25,327 nt of DNA from Chromera velia (lineage: Eukaryota > Sar > Chromeraceae), in NCBI GenBank assembly GCA_018398765.1, contig JAHBMJ010001502.1, positions 2,312-27,638 of the forward strand, written 5' to 3'. Shown piece after piece: positions 11,708 through 22,100 of the stretch. The notes below the pieces were generated by a model. That model was not told the origin of the DNA. It saw only the letters and a list, made by a program, of their open reading frames with translations, and ran no database searches. The translations under genes were made by a program, and so were the position numbers. Every line of letters begins with the position of its first letter. Position 1 is the stretch's first letter.

Positions 11708-11864
11708 GAAATGCAGTGAATACATGCCTGTGCGTGAGCGAGTGCGTGCGTGCGTGCGTGCGTGTACGTGTGCGTGCGTGCGTGCGTGTGTGTGTGAGTG
11801 TCAGTGTCAGTGTGAGTGTGAGTGTGAGTGTGAGAGTGAGTGAGTGAGTGAGAGTGAGAGTGTG

Positions 11865-11902
<38 letters not shown>

Positions 11903-11903
11903 C

Positions 11904-11938
<35 letters not shown>
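11389..11938. repeat. GT-rich satellite with a 260-bp duplication
   Basis: About 550 bases of GT, GCGT, GAGT and finally GA units. A non-repetitive landmark (TGCGTGTGAAATGCAGTGAA, then TACATGCCT) occurs at 11441 and again at 11701, followed both times by GTGAGCGAGTGCGTGCG. The array therefore contains a 260-base segmental duplication with one A/G difference just after the landmark. Every ORF over it (Thr/His or Val/Cys) is an artefact of the repeat. Confidence 0.93.
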
Positions 11939-12514
11939 TCTGTCTGTCTGGAGCCCCTGCCCACTTTGTCTGAGTTGTCGTGAGGTTCTTTTGTCTTCGT
12001 CGCTTTCTTTCTTTTTGTCTGTTGTGTTCATGAAGAAGAGGAGGGAAAGAAACCGTATAGTCTGTCTGGAGCTCGGGTACCCTTTCACTGAGAGAGCGCA
12101 CCAAAAGAAGAAAGAAAAAAACAGAAGAGAATGAAGAACCCCCGATCTGGCCCTCTTTGTGGTTTTCCTCCCCTGCCCCTAGCTCTTTCATCCAGCTTTT
12201 AGCAAATCATTAACACGCTTCATTTCCTGCTCGCTCGTATCGCTGCGTGCGTCACTTCAACGCCTGGGGGAACTCCAGAAGAGCTTTCCAGTTTTCGAGC
12301 TGTATTTGTGATCAGTCTGCCGTTTCGTGGGTGGACGGATCCGAGAACGGTCCGACTGAAGAGCTGGCTGGCGGGCTGGCTATTTGTGTGAATTCCCGTG
12401 TACTGTCTGTGACTGGCAGTCTCTTTGGCAAGCAACAAAAGAGAACAAACGCATCAATAGAATTCAGCTTTCATATGCGTGTGTAATTGGTTTTCTTCGA
12501 AGAGAATTCTTAAG

Positions 12515-12856
12515 ATGGTCCGGAGACCACAAAAGAAATGCGTTTCTGTCTGCCTGTCGACTTCCCTGTCTGCAGAGGAGCTGAAGAGGAGAGAGGAGTT
12601 CGCTGCCTACAAGAGAGATGACTCCTCTCCGCAGTACCAAAAGAAGCATGAGTTGATGATCAAAGAGGTGAAGAGACTCAAAAAGGCGTATCAACATTTG
12701 GATGCAAGTCCGCAGTACAAAAAGAAGCACGAACAGATGGAGAAGGCAGGCGTACAAACGGAGCAAGATGACGGGGGGGTGGAGAAAGATGACTCTGCAT
12801 CATCGTCGTCTGATGGGAAGAAGGCAAAGAGCTGGTTCTGGTCCAGGTTTTGGTAG
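12515..12856 (+). CDS. Small Lys/Glu-rich repeat protein (or last exon), unrecognised
   Basis: From ATG 12515 to TAG 12854-12856 this gives 113 residues. The core is highly charged and probably helical. It contains two copies of SPQY(Q/K)KKHE-x-M starting near residues 38 and 65, a 27-residue period. An acidic Ser-rich linker follows, and the C-terminus is KSWFWSRFW, strikingly aromatic and basic, possibly membrane- or protein-binding. A strong pyrimidine tract and tgcag at 12571-12575 could be a splice acceptor, in which case only 12576-12856 is coding and upstream exons are missing from this model. I do not recognise the family. Confidence 0.5.
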   Translation: MVRRPQKKCVSVCLSTSLSAEELKRREEFAAYKRDDSSPQYQKKHELMIKEVKRLKKAYQHLDASPQYKKKHEQMEKAGVQTEQDDGGVEKDDSASSSSDGKKAKSWFWSRFW

Positions 12857-14041
12857 CCAACGTGTGCACTAAATGGCTCTCACTCGGCGGCAGAATTAGG
12901 GTAGTTACTCAGAACTGTTACTGTCACACTAGGACCGTGTCACCATGACCATAGGTATAGTCAAAACGCTTGAGAAACAAAGCGTATATCGATCTGTAAG
13001 TGAAAGACCGTGAGTCTCGTTCATGCATGCACAAGTTCTTTCAATCATACATGGACTGCACAATGGTTTATACATACGCGATGTATAGCTTTACTTTCAA
13101 CTCTTGTGACTTGAAAGCTTGTGTTCCAATTTGTATCTAGGTTTGCATTTATATTCAATGAATTAATTTTTACTGCTAGGTTTGCTGCATGTTGGAGTAA
13201 CTGGCAATTGATTCCAAGTAGGATTAACAACCTCTAGAATAACCTCTTCAATGAGTCAATGACAACTTCAATGAAAGGACAGGATAGGAATCACTGACAG
13301 ATCATTATCATTGGATTATACTGTTTGGCCAGAGGATTGACAAGATAAAAAATTTAAGAAATATGTTAGGAATGTGTTCAATGTGATGGGAAAATATGAG
13401 AAAATCTTATAGGAAATTTAAACATATTTGGTAATATTTGGACCATATGTATTTCTAACTTCTAGTCCAACTGTTTTAAAAAATTGACCATGGAATCTTA
13501 AACTTCAAGTCTAAAGACTATAAGATGATATTTATACCTAAATTTATGCTAAGATCTTAAACTATGTGAATAACACTGAATATTTCTTTAAACTGCTTAA
13601 ATAATTATTAAGTTGTATTATAATTTAACTAGATTATAAAAAGTTTTTATTGATTGATTAATTGATTTTATATGGTAAATTTATAAAATTGTTATATCAT
13701 AAAAACTTGGTGTATTCTAATAGGCTGAGACTAATAGTTAAAAAGGATAAATAACCGATATTAATCTGAAGGTTAACAGTTCACTTTAAAAACAACTTTA
13801 AATGGGGAGTAATTGAAGCTTTCTTATAAAATTTTTTCATAAAATTCATAGACACCTGCCCGTTAGGCTGCTAGTGTATCATGAATCATGATTCGTAGCC
13901 GCCTGTACCGCCTGCAAGGTATGTAAAAATTTATCTGGAGACTGTTGTTGGCGGACCAATCTACAGAACCCGGTATTTGAAACTGAGTGCGTCACAGTGG
14001 ACGTCAGAAAGTTAGAAAGTCTCATACGAAGGAAGGGGGAA

Positions 14042-14079
<38 letters not shown>

Positions 14080-15015
14080 ACGTAAGGATTGCCGATTGTC
14101 TTTCGGCAGAGTTGATCGTCCAAAATGCCCGACCTTAGCAAAGAAGTGGAAGACCCTGCATGACAAGCGGGCCCTTGCAGAAGGTCTCACATTTTTCTTT
14201 CCTTCTTTCTGCTTGCCATCGCTAGGGATACTCCGACACCCTCTCTGTTGCTTCTTTGGTCGCTTCACTGCCTTTGTCTGTCCTCCGACCTCCCTGTGCA
14301 CTTTCTAAGCCCTCAACCCTTTCCGCTTTGAACTCAAGACAGAGCGAACGAATGAGGAAGGAACAAAAGAAAGAAAGAGGCATAGACAAGGGAAAGACAC
14401 AAAACACGAAATCAAAGCTACCGAAACAACAGGAAAAGTTCAGAGCGACCTCTGTTCGGCATGATGAGCCATCAGGCTCCTTCAGCGTACAAAAGTGAAG
14501 TCAAAACAAAAGCATTGGAGAGGCAGAGAGCAGACAGCTCATAACACATCTCCGCCATATTTGTTCTCACTCGTTGGGCTACTTCTTAAAATCATTAGCG
14601 AAGGCGACGCGACTGTGAGAATGATGACGCACGAATAGAAAACCTCACCCTCTAAAGTCTCGAACCTGGTTTCTATTCTCATGCGGGCGTGTCTCACAGC
14701 CTCGCTTTGTTTGTGTCCTTTTTGCTCTCTCCGTCTGTCCATCAGTCAGTGCGCCTTTCTGCCTATCGGACATAAAAAGAAAGGGACCAGTTGGAAAATC
14801 ACCCACCCAGCCAGCTATCAAGTGAGAATTCATTCAAAGTTCGGCTGGCAGAAAGCGAAGAACGAGTCCTCGACCTTTACTTAATAGATGACGCTCTCCT
14901 CTCACTATTCAGGGAGCAGCATGTCGTTACTTATAAATTCTGTTTTCTTTCCTTCTTTGTCCATGGGGTCTCCTCACCCTTCTCCTTCTCCTTCTTCCTT
15001 CATCGCCTCTCCTAT
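12857..15015. other. Intergenic region with strong AT-rich island
   Basis: About 2.2 kb between two convergent genes. From about 13040 to 13850 the DNA is strongly AT-rich, with no open frame above about 60 residues and no terminal inverted repeats that I could find. A (GA)n run occupies 14044-14072. From 13880 on, composition returns to intermediate; open frames there (for example 13997-14308 and 14256-14498) are low-complexity and not convincing. The end of this stretch should include the 3' UTR of the - strand DRC10-like gene. Confidence 0.5.
14044..14072. repeat. (GA)n microsatellite
   Basis: About 14 uninterrupted GA units followed by GCGAGAGAA. Confidence 0.9.
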
Positions 15016-15152
15016 TTACTTTTTCTTTCCCTTTCCCTTCTTCCGAGCCTGCTTCTTCATCTTCATAAACTCTTCCCTCTGCTTGACCCCTCTCCACCAG
15101 GCCTGCACGGTGTTCGCCTCCTTCGCCCTCCTCTCTTGGGACATCCGCAGCA

Positions 15153-15196
<44 letters not shown>

Positions 15197-15203
15197 GAGA
15201 GAG

Positions 15204-15235
<32 letters not shown>

Positions 15236-18062
15236 NNNNNNNNNNNNNNNNNNNNNNNNNNNNNNNNNNNNNNNNNNNNNNNNNNNNNNNNNNNNNNNNN
15301 NNNNNNNNNNNNNNNNNNNNNNNNNNNAAAAGAGTGTCCATAGAGGAATCATGGGATGGGAACCCGGTTGGGGGACAGACCAGCCGAGACATCCAGTGCT
15401 TTGAAGGACTTCAGAGATGCACGAGAGAATGCAGAGGGGATTAAAACGACAAAGAAAGGGCCAATCAGTTATTTAATGCAGCAGCAGAGACAGGGGGTTG
15501 TAAGACTCTTTCCAATACGAATGGCGAAGCAACGGAGATTGGCAAACCACACGCCACTAGAAGGTCGTTGCTGTATTGTCTGCCCCCTCCACTACAGATT
15601 TACTGACGGACCGTTGCTCTTGCCTCCTCGATTTCCTTCTCCTGCCTTTGCCTCTCGTGTTCTGCCTCCAGCTTCTCGTGCTGCTCCCTCAACACCAGAG
15701 TCTCCTGGAGCTCCTTCGCATACTGCGCCTCCAGGGTAGCCTGGTCCTCTGCTTGCTTCAGCATCTCTCTGCACATACAGGGTGGGAGAGACAGAGAAGG
15801 AAGAGGAGAATACGGGAGAGCAAGGAATTTGATAAAAAACGCCCATGTATGTGAAAGGGATGACGAAGCCAAAGGGAATAGCGGACTGGGCCAAGTCAAC
15901 TACAAGAAAAGGAAAGAAAGCAAGAGGGACAGCGGAAGCATAGGAAAGGCTAGACGGATGTGTTGAAATCTTTCTGGGGCCTTCCATACAGAGAAAACCG
16001 CGCACTTGCATCCCCTTTCTCAGACTGACTGACTGACAGATCATATTCTCCGATGAGTCTCTGCAATTCGATTTCCTTGTTCCTCTTGTCTTTCCTCTTT
16101 TTCTCCTCCTCCCTCACGCTGGTTGTTCTCAGCATGCTGTTCGACCCTCCGAGCTCCTCAATGATCTTAGAGAGCTCTGCCTCCCTTTTTTGGAATCTGC
16201 AACAAACACAAAGAGACAGGAAAACAAGTGACGGATATGAATGAAAAAGATGATATGATCGAAGCAACGCAGACTGAAAAAGGGCGAAGAATAATGGGGG
16301 AAACGACAGCACTTCTACAGATGGACTAAGCACTTAATGACTGATTGCTTGTTTGGTTGTTCCATAGACAGAGGGAGGGACATAAAGACAAAAAGCAAAT
16401 GAGAGACACGCCCGAACCATAGAAACAAATGTTGGAGAATCGTTTCAAATATTCACCGATGCCTCTCACGGACATACCTACCTTTCCCTATGCTCCCTTC
16501 CTCTCTGGTCGTACTTGTCCGTGAGGACCCTCAATTTCATCTGCGTGGTGTGTTGCACATCGTCCAAGTCGGCCTTCAACTTTGTGATCTTCTCTTTGCG
16601 TGCCGCCTGGCTCTTGTCTCTGTCTGAGTGGACTAGCGCGAGGTCTCTGTCGAGTTCCTGCTTTCGCTTACTTGCGTGCTCCGCCCTCTTCCGGTGCTGC
16701 TCTAGAACCTCTCGCCTGCTGTTGTCTTCCTCCACCGTCGTTGTTAATTTCTTTTCCATCACAGCCTGCAGTAGAGATGGAATAAAAAACATGTAGATAA
16801 ATACAGGAGACACCCCCGAATACTTCAATCCGTACAACCCATGGCTCCACTTCAGCGAGTTGCTTTGCACAAGAACCCTTCTCCTCAAATTGCTTCTGTC
16901 CGCTCCCTTGCCACAACGGCCTGCGAATCTGGAGGAAGGGGCAGGAAAGACCTTCCTGTGCGACACCACTACGAGAGAGCTTGGTCATTCAATCGATGCA
17001 TGAATCAATCGGCCTGATTGTTTGTATAGACATCGCCAACCCACTCTTTTCCCGAACTCAGCCAGCTGCAATAGAAAAATGATAATTCGTTTGCTGTACA
17101 CTCATCATTGCCACCATTCATTCGAGGGCCGTGTCTGTCTTTGCACTTCCCTCTGTGCCTCCCATTGACCTACCTGCATGTCGTGCAGCACAGAAGCGAG
17201 TTCCTTCAGGTTGGAGTTCTTGTTCTCCTGCATTCCTCTGAGTGCCTGTATGACTTCTTGGCTATCCATCATTCTGCAGAGCTCTCTGGTGTTCTTCTGC
17301 AGCGTCTCTATCTGCTCCCTGTAGAGGGAGGTCATCTCCACCTCATCTTGCGGAAGGGAGAACACACCTGCATGCATGTGCACACGCAAGAAGGCGAAAG
17401 AAAACATAAACCAATGAAGCAATCTGGGGAGGATGTTTTCCCACTTGTATTCTCTCTCAGAGCAGACTATCTATCCGCTTCGTCCAGAAGGAACAGACAC
17501 TTACAGATACTTCCTGACAGTCGGAAGAATCTCTCAGAACAACAGAGATAAAACGAATTTTGATATATGGGCTCAAGCTGCGTGAACAACAAAAGATACC
17601 AAACATTGGAGGTAGAGGCAGCCTCGACAGAACAAAAAGCCTGACCAAGAAGGCATGTAAGAAGTGGGCGTGCAGGCGGGCATGGAATCACATGTGCGTA
17701 TGTTTACATGCATCAGGATGGCAAGGGCAGTACTTGCGCATGCCGAAAGAACGACAGAGCATGCGAACAGGTTGGGCCTCCTTTCCCCTTCCATCCTTCT
17801 CTCTCTCCTTTCTTTCTTCTTCTTGCTGACCATTTTGGTCCGTATGCTGCTTCTCGTAATACAGTTCGAGTTGGATTTGGTGTTCGATCTTGCTGACGAG
17901 CTCAGGACCCAGGATGGCGGCGGTCGACTCTCCGTCCTCCTGCCTGAGATTCTCCACAACCTTCTGGTCTATCATCGAAAGATAAGTCAGCTTCTTGATC
18001 AACTCCTCCATAATGGCCAGGACGCGCTGGGCGTCCACGTTCGTGGGCTTTGAAGAAGGCAT
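15016..18062 (-). CDS. DRC10: Coiled-coil IQ-motif protein, DRC10 (IQCD)-like
   Basis: Six exons on the - strand: 18062-17831, 17367-17174, 16765-16482, 16196-16038, 15768-15612 and 15153-15016 (stop TAA). All phases agree and give 387 residues. The start at 18062 has the context ACCATGC. The N-terminus (NVDAQRVLAIMEELIKKL, then ILGPELVSKIEHQIQLE) and exon 2 (LYREQIETLQKNTRELCRMM) resemble DRC10. Exons 3 to 5 are long charged coiled coil. Exon 6 holds an IQ motif, VQAWWRGVKQR (about residues 358-368), followed by a Lys-rich tail, as in DRC10. Animal DRC10 is somewhat longer (about 450 residues). In known systems DRC10 is a subunit of the nexin-dynein regulatory complex on ciliary doublets, and IQ motifs bind calmodulin. 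The acceptor of exon 2 could instead be 21 bases downstream (17346) in the same phase. The last intron contains an assembly gap, so an extra exon there cannot be excluded. Confidence 0.7.
15154..15235. repeat. (CA)n-(GA)n microsatellite at the gap edge
   Basis: Read on the - strand this is (CT)n then (GT)n ending in GCAG, so the repeat itself supplies the pyrimidine tract and acceptor of the last DRC10-like exon. The assembly gap begins at its far end. Confidence 0.9.
15236..15327. other. Assembly gap (92 N)
   Basis: Unresolved bases immediately after a (GA)n run, within the last intron of the DRC10-like gene. Protein translations across it are meaningless. Confidence 1.
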
Positions 18063-19172
18063 GGTTGGTTTTCTTTTGTCAACGGATTCGATCGAGAGAC
18101 GCTCTCTCTACCTGTTGGGGGGTCGTTGAACCTTTCTTGTGGTCGGGTGCTTTGCTGTCAATGCGGATGTTCCCGTGAGAAGAGAAAAAGAGAAGATAGA
18201 GCAGAAATGATACAAGTGCTACGAGAGAGGAGCGGGGTGCATATATATAAGCGTTTGCTTTTTGTATCTTTTACTGTGTGAAATATTCACATGTACTGCA
18301 ATCGGGGCTCAGTTTTCCGTCGCGTTTCTGTTGCTTCCGCCTTACTTCCTCCCTCGAGACTGCCTCAAGGTGCCTGTTTGATGACAGGAGTACTCTATAG
18401 CTGAAATGATTCTGTGCGAGTAACCTTCACTTGCAAACTTTGAAGTGCCTATATATTCATTGCCCGTCTCTATAAACTTGCAACAGACATGCATGCATTA
18501 AATTCAGCCAAAATTATGATTTTTCGTGCGTTTTTGCGCGCGACCTCAACGCGCGTTTGTCCAAGTGACAAAAAATATGTTTACGCGTATAGACGGCGAA
18601 CAACCCAATCGTCGATCTGCAGTCTAGCTGACAATCAGCTCAGTGGATCTCAGTGGCACAGTGGCAGTTGAAAGGGATCGAGCAGGAGTGTCAGCACTCT
18701 CTTTTCCTGCCGGTATGAAACCCCTCTCTTCACAGTTGGTCTCACTCTGAGGGGGCCTTCACGGACAGACTCACACACAACGAGGAGACAGCAAGCTATC
18801 AACGTGACAATTTCCTCTCAGAACATCCGGTAATAAATGATCAATTCTATACGGGAGAGTTCATCCAGTCGTTGAATCACTCTGTCGCATATCAGGGACC
18901 TTGTGTATCTACAGAAGGACGGCATTGACTGTTCAGCGACGACGACGACGACGAGCTCAGAGCTTTCAGACTGAAACCTCAGCATACATTCGCAAAAACG
19001 GAATTCGCCCGCTAAGCAAGTCAGTCTTTGCCCTCGACCCGCTATTTCTTGGAAGAGAAAGACACTGTCAAGAGAAAGGTGAACGGCCCCTCCCTATGAC
19101 CACATGAATTGGTGGTCATGATCTGCGCATGTGCATACATGCAAACATGCATGCAGGAACACATCTCCACAT
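18063..19172. promoter_or_regulatory. Intergenic region between two divergent genes
   Basis: The DRC10-like gene starts leftward at 18062 and the large disordered-protein gene appears to start rightward near 19173, so this 1.1 kb probably holds both promoters. ATATATATAA at 18241-18250 is a TATA-like element about 180 bases upstream of the DRC10-like ATG. (CGA)n occurs at about 18937-18954. A perfect 8-bp inverted repeat lies at 19096-19119. I could not find a clear RFX X-box. A small ORF at 18901-19107 has no support, although an upstream exon of the right-hand gene could hide here. Confidence 0.4.
19096..19119. repeat. Inverted repeat, 8-bp arms
   Basis: ATGACCAC (19096-19103) and GTGGTCAT (19112-19119) are exact reverse complements around an 8-base spacer, about 54 bases before the proposed ATG at 19173. 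It could be a dimeric factor site or a 5' UTR hairpin. Confidence 0.6.
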
Positions 19173-22100
19173 ATGTCTGGAGAGCTGGGAAAGGGCCATC
19201 TCATTTTGGGGTCCCGGAGTCCCCGCGTCTCTCCCACGCAACCCGATCGGGTCCCCACAGAGGCCCCCTGGAAGGACGCCCACAGGAGAACGTCGTCCCT
19301 CCAGTTGGACACTCAGGAACCAGACCGAAAGCCTCACACACCCAGTACAGCACGAATCAAGCCGAAGACAAAGGTCAACGCAAAACGCATAGGTATCTCC
19401 AGACAACCCCAGCAGGGTCTGTCACTCTCCCCCACTGCTGCCCTGCTGCACAACGAACAAGAGGACTTTGTGTTGCAGTGCAAGAAGAACAGCTTCGTTG
19501 CTGCAGGTCGGTTCAATTCGGAGTAGTTGAATTACGGGAATCATGACAAACATAGCCCATACGTACGTCATCTGCACAAAAAAAAGAAAACGAACTCCAG
19601 ATGGTATGATTCCTCATTACTACTTCCGGTCGCCGCTTTTATCTTCCGTTGCGTCGGTCTTTCTGTCTGTGCGTCTTCTGTGCCCGTTTAGCTGCCATGG
19701 AAAAAGAGGTTTTGAACGCGCGCTTTGTGTTTGTTTTTTTATCTTCTGCAACGCGTAATTCACACCTTCTTATTTAATTCCTGACCTGCAGGCTTGAACG
19801 TCCAAGGGGCGACGCTCAAATTTAAAATCGAAGATGTGCCAGCCTCCCCCACTGCCCCTGTACACGTAAATGAAAACAACCAACAGACACCGTCGGAAAG
19901 CGTTGACACAGACTCCAATCCCCAGGCCCCCCCCCCCGTCCTCCTAGGACACACAGAGACCTGCCTTCCCGTCACGTTCCCCCCTCCCAGACCTGCCCCT
20001 CCCCCCCCCACTGCAAAAGCCGTCCCTGAACCCCCCCCTGACAGTACTGTTTCCTCACCCCCCAAAGCTCCTCAACACGCATGGACAGAAGAACAAAAAG
20101 CAACGCCCCCACCCCCAGTTCAGCAAGAAAAGTCCTCTTCCTCCTCAGAAGCAGAAGAAAAGGCAGACAACATGACACCTCCACCAAATTCTGGAACAGA
20201 AAGCAACCCGCCAAATTCCAATACAGAGGACCCGTCAGGTCCCGCCCTTATTCTTCACCCCAAACCAAAACCAATCAATATACAAATAGAAACCGAGACA
20301 GACCCACCCACCAAAACCAAAATTAAGTTTGCCCTCTCTGAAGACACGACTAGTCAAGACGAAGTCACACCCCTTCACCAAGATTCCCAACCTGACCTCC
20401 CCCCTTCTCCAGGAGAAGCATCTTCTAAGACACCGTCTCAGGAGGATACAACCAGACGAAGTCAATTCACCATCACTGTCTCTGAAATCGTTTTGGAGGG
20501 CCTCGATGAAGAAGAGGAGGGAGATGAAAAGGCATACAGAAATCCAGAGACTCAAACAAACCCCAAAGAAACGAAAAAAGACCAAAGTGACCCTGGAGGT
20601 ATTCACGAAAGCCGAGAAGAAAAACCAGATGAAAACAACGAAGCTCTCCAAGCCAGCCCCCCCTCTCCCCTCCCCCCCGACGACCAAATCCCCGTGTCAA
20701 TCGTGCCTCCCTCTTCTCAACCAGATGTCTCGGAGGTCAATACTCCTCCTGCTCGTGTGCTTGCAGAGGAGGAGGCCGAACAAGGACGAGACAACACAAG
20801 CGAAAAAGAGGAAGCAGAAGAGGGACAGAGAACACACGAAGAAGACAATGACTCAGACAGCCCACTTCCTTCAGGGTCTCCCTTGTCATCTCTCTCCTCC
20901 AGCCCCACTCAGATTCACAACTCTGCAACACCCATGCAAACACCTCCACAGACCCATGCACAAACAGAAACACCCCCCATCACAAACGGAACAAACGAAG
21001 AATCAGAGCCTCCACCCCCCGTCCCACCTTCACAAGACCAACCTCAGTCCCAGTCCTCACAACCCAACAACAAGTCTGACCACCAAGAGGACAATCCAGA
21101 TCCAAATGGCACCTCTGACGCTCTCCCTCAAGGCACAGCAGTCATCTCTGCAGATCCAGATTCGATTCTGCAAAGCAATCAACAGCAAGAACTGCAGCAG
21201 CTCCACTCAATTCCAGCACACGCACACGCCATTGACCCCTCCACCCCCTCAGCTTCTCCTGACGAAACGAGAACCAACCAGAACTCTTCTGCACCTGTCC
21301 CTCCAAGGTCTCAGAAAAGTTCTGAAGACCAACAAACCGAGCAGCAGAAAGACCATTCCGCAGCGTCATCTCTTCCACCCAAGGACAACCTGCAGGAGAC
21401 ACCTCCAACCCCAACCCCGCAAGACGGGGCAGAGACCTCGGAGCCCTCCCAACCTTCTTCTCTCCTTTCTGCCCCTCCTGCCCCCTCTGCTTCTTCTCCT
21501 GTACAGACTTTAGAAGAGAAGAAGACAGAAGAGGAAACCGGAAATAGAGAGCAGAATATCCAGAAAGAGGAAACAGAAATGAAGTCTCCAGAGAATGGTG
21601 AGAGCAACGCCGAAACTCAGGTTGAGTCGTCGAGCCCTCCTCTTCAATCACCTGCAGACGCAGAACAGGCCCACCCTCTTCTCCCTTCTGCCCCTTCAGA
21701 AGAGAGGGCCCGGCAGATGGAGAATCAAGCAGGGCATGCCGGGGCCCCCTCTCCGTCTCCCCACACCCCCGCACCTGTGCCCTCGTCTTCCTTTGTGACA
21801 GTCATTGAGGTCAACCCAGACACCCCCCAGGCAGGCCACGTAGAGGCCACTCAGCCAGAAGGGGAAACAGAAAGGGAAGGAGAGGATCCCGCCTCTTCTC
21901 CCCATCCTCAGCCTTCCCCGTCTGTTGCGTCCACGGTAATCCATACAGGCGCCACCTCCGAGCCCCTCCCTCCGACACAGGAGGAAGAAGGAGAACCCCA
22001 GAAGGAAAACTTGAACAGCACAGGGAACACACAGGTTCAGGCCATTGCTGAGTTGCCCTCTGAGGCAGCGGAGGACAAGGATGACATGGGAGGAATAGAG

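Noticed and set aside
11317-12191. Several - strand ORFs rich in His/Thr/Ser/Leu
   Set aside because: They are pure translations of the GT/GA satellite.
13997-14308. 103-codon + ORF with Arg/Glu run
   Set aside because: The Arg/Glu run is a (GA)n microsatellite and the rest has no conserved feature.
14791-15444. ORFs running through the N gap
   Set aside because: They contain unknown bases and simple repeat, and overlap the last DRC10-like exon on the opposite strand.
20329-21513. 394-codon + strand ORF overlapping the large disordered-protein exon
   Set aside because: It is explained by the T-poor composition; the main frame is far longer, is joined to flanking exons by phase-compatible splice sites, and this one lacks splice context and recognisable features.
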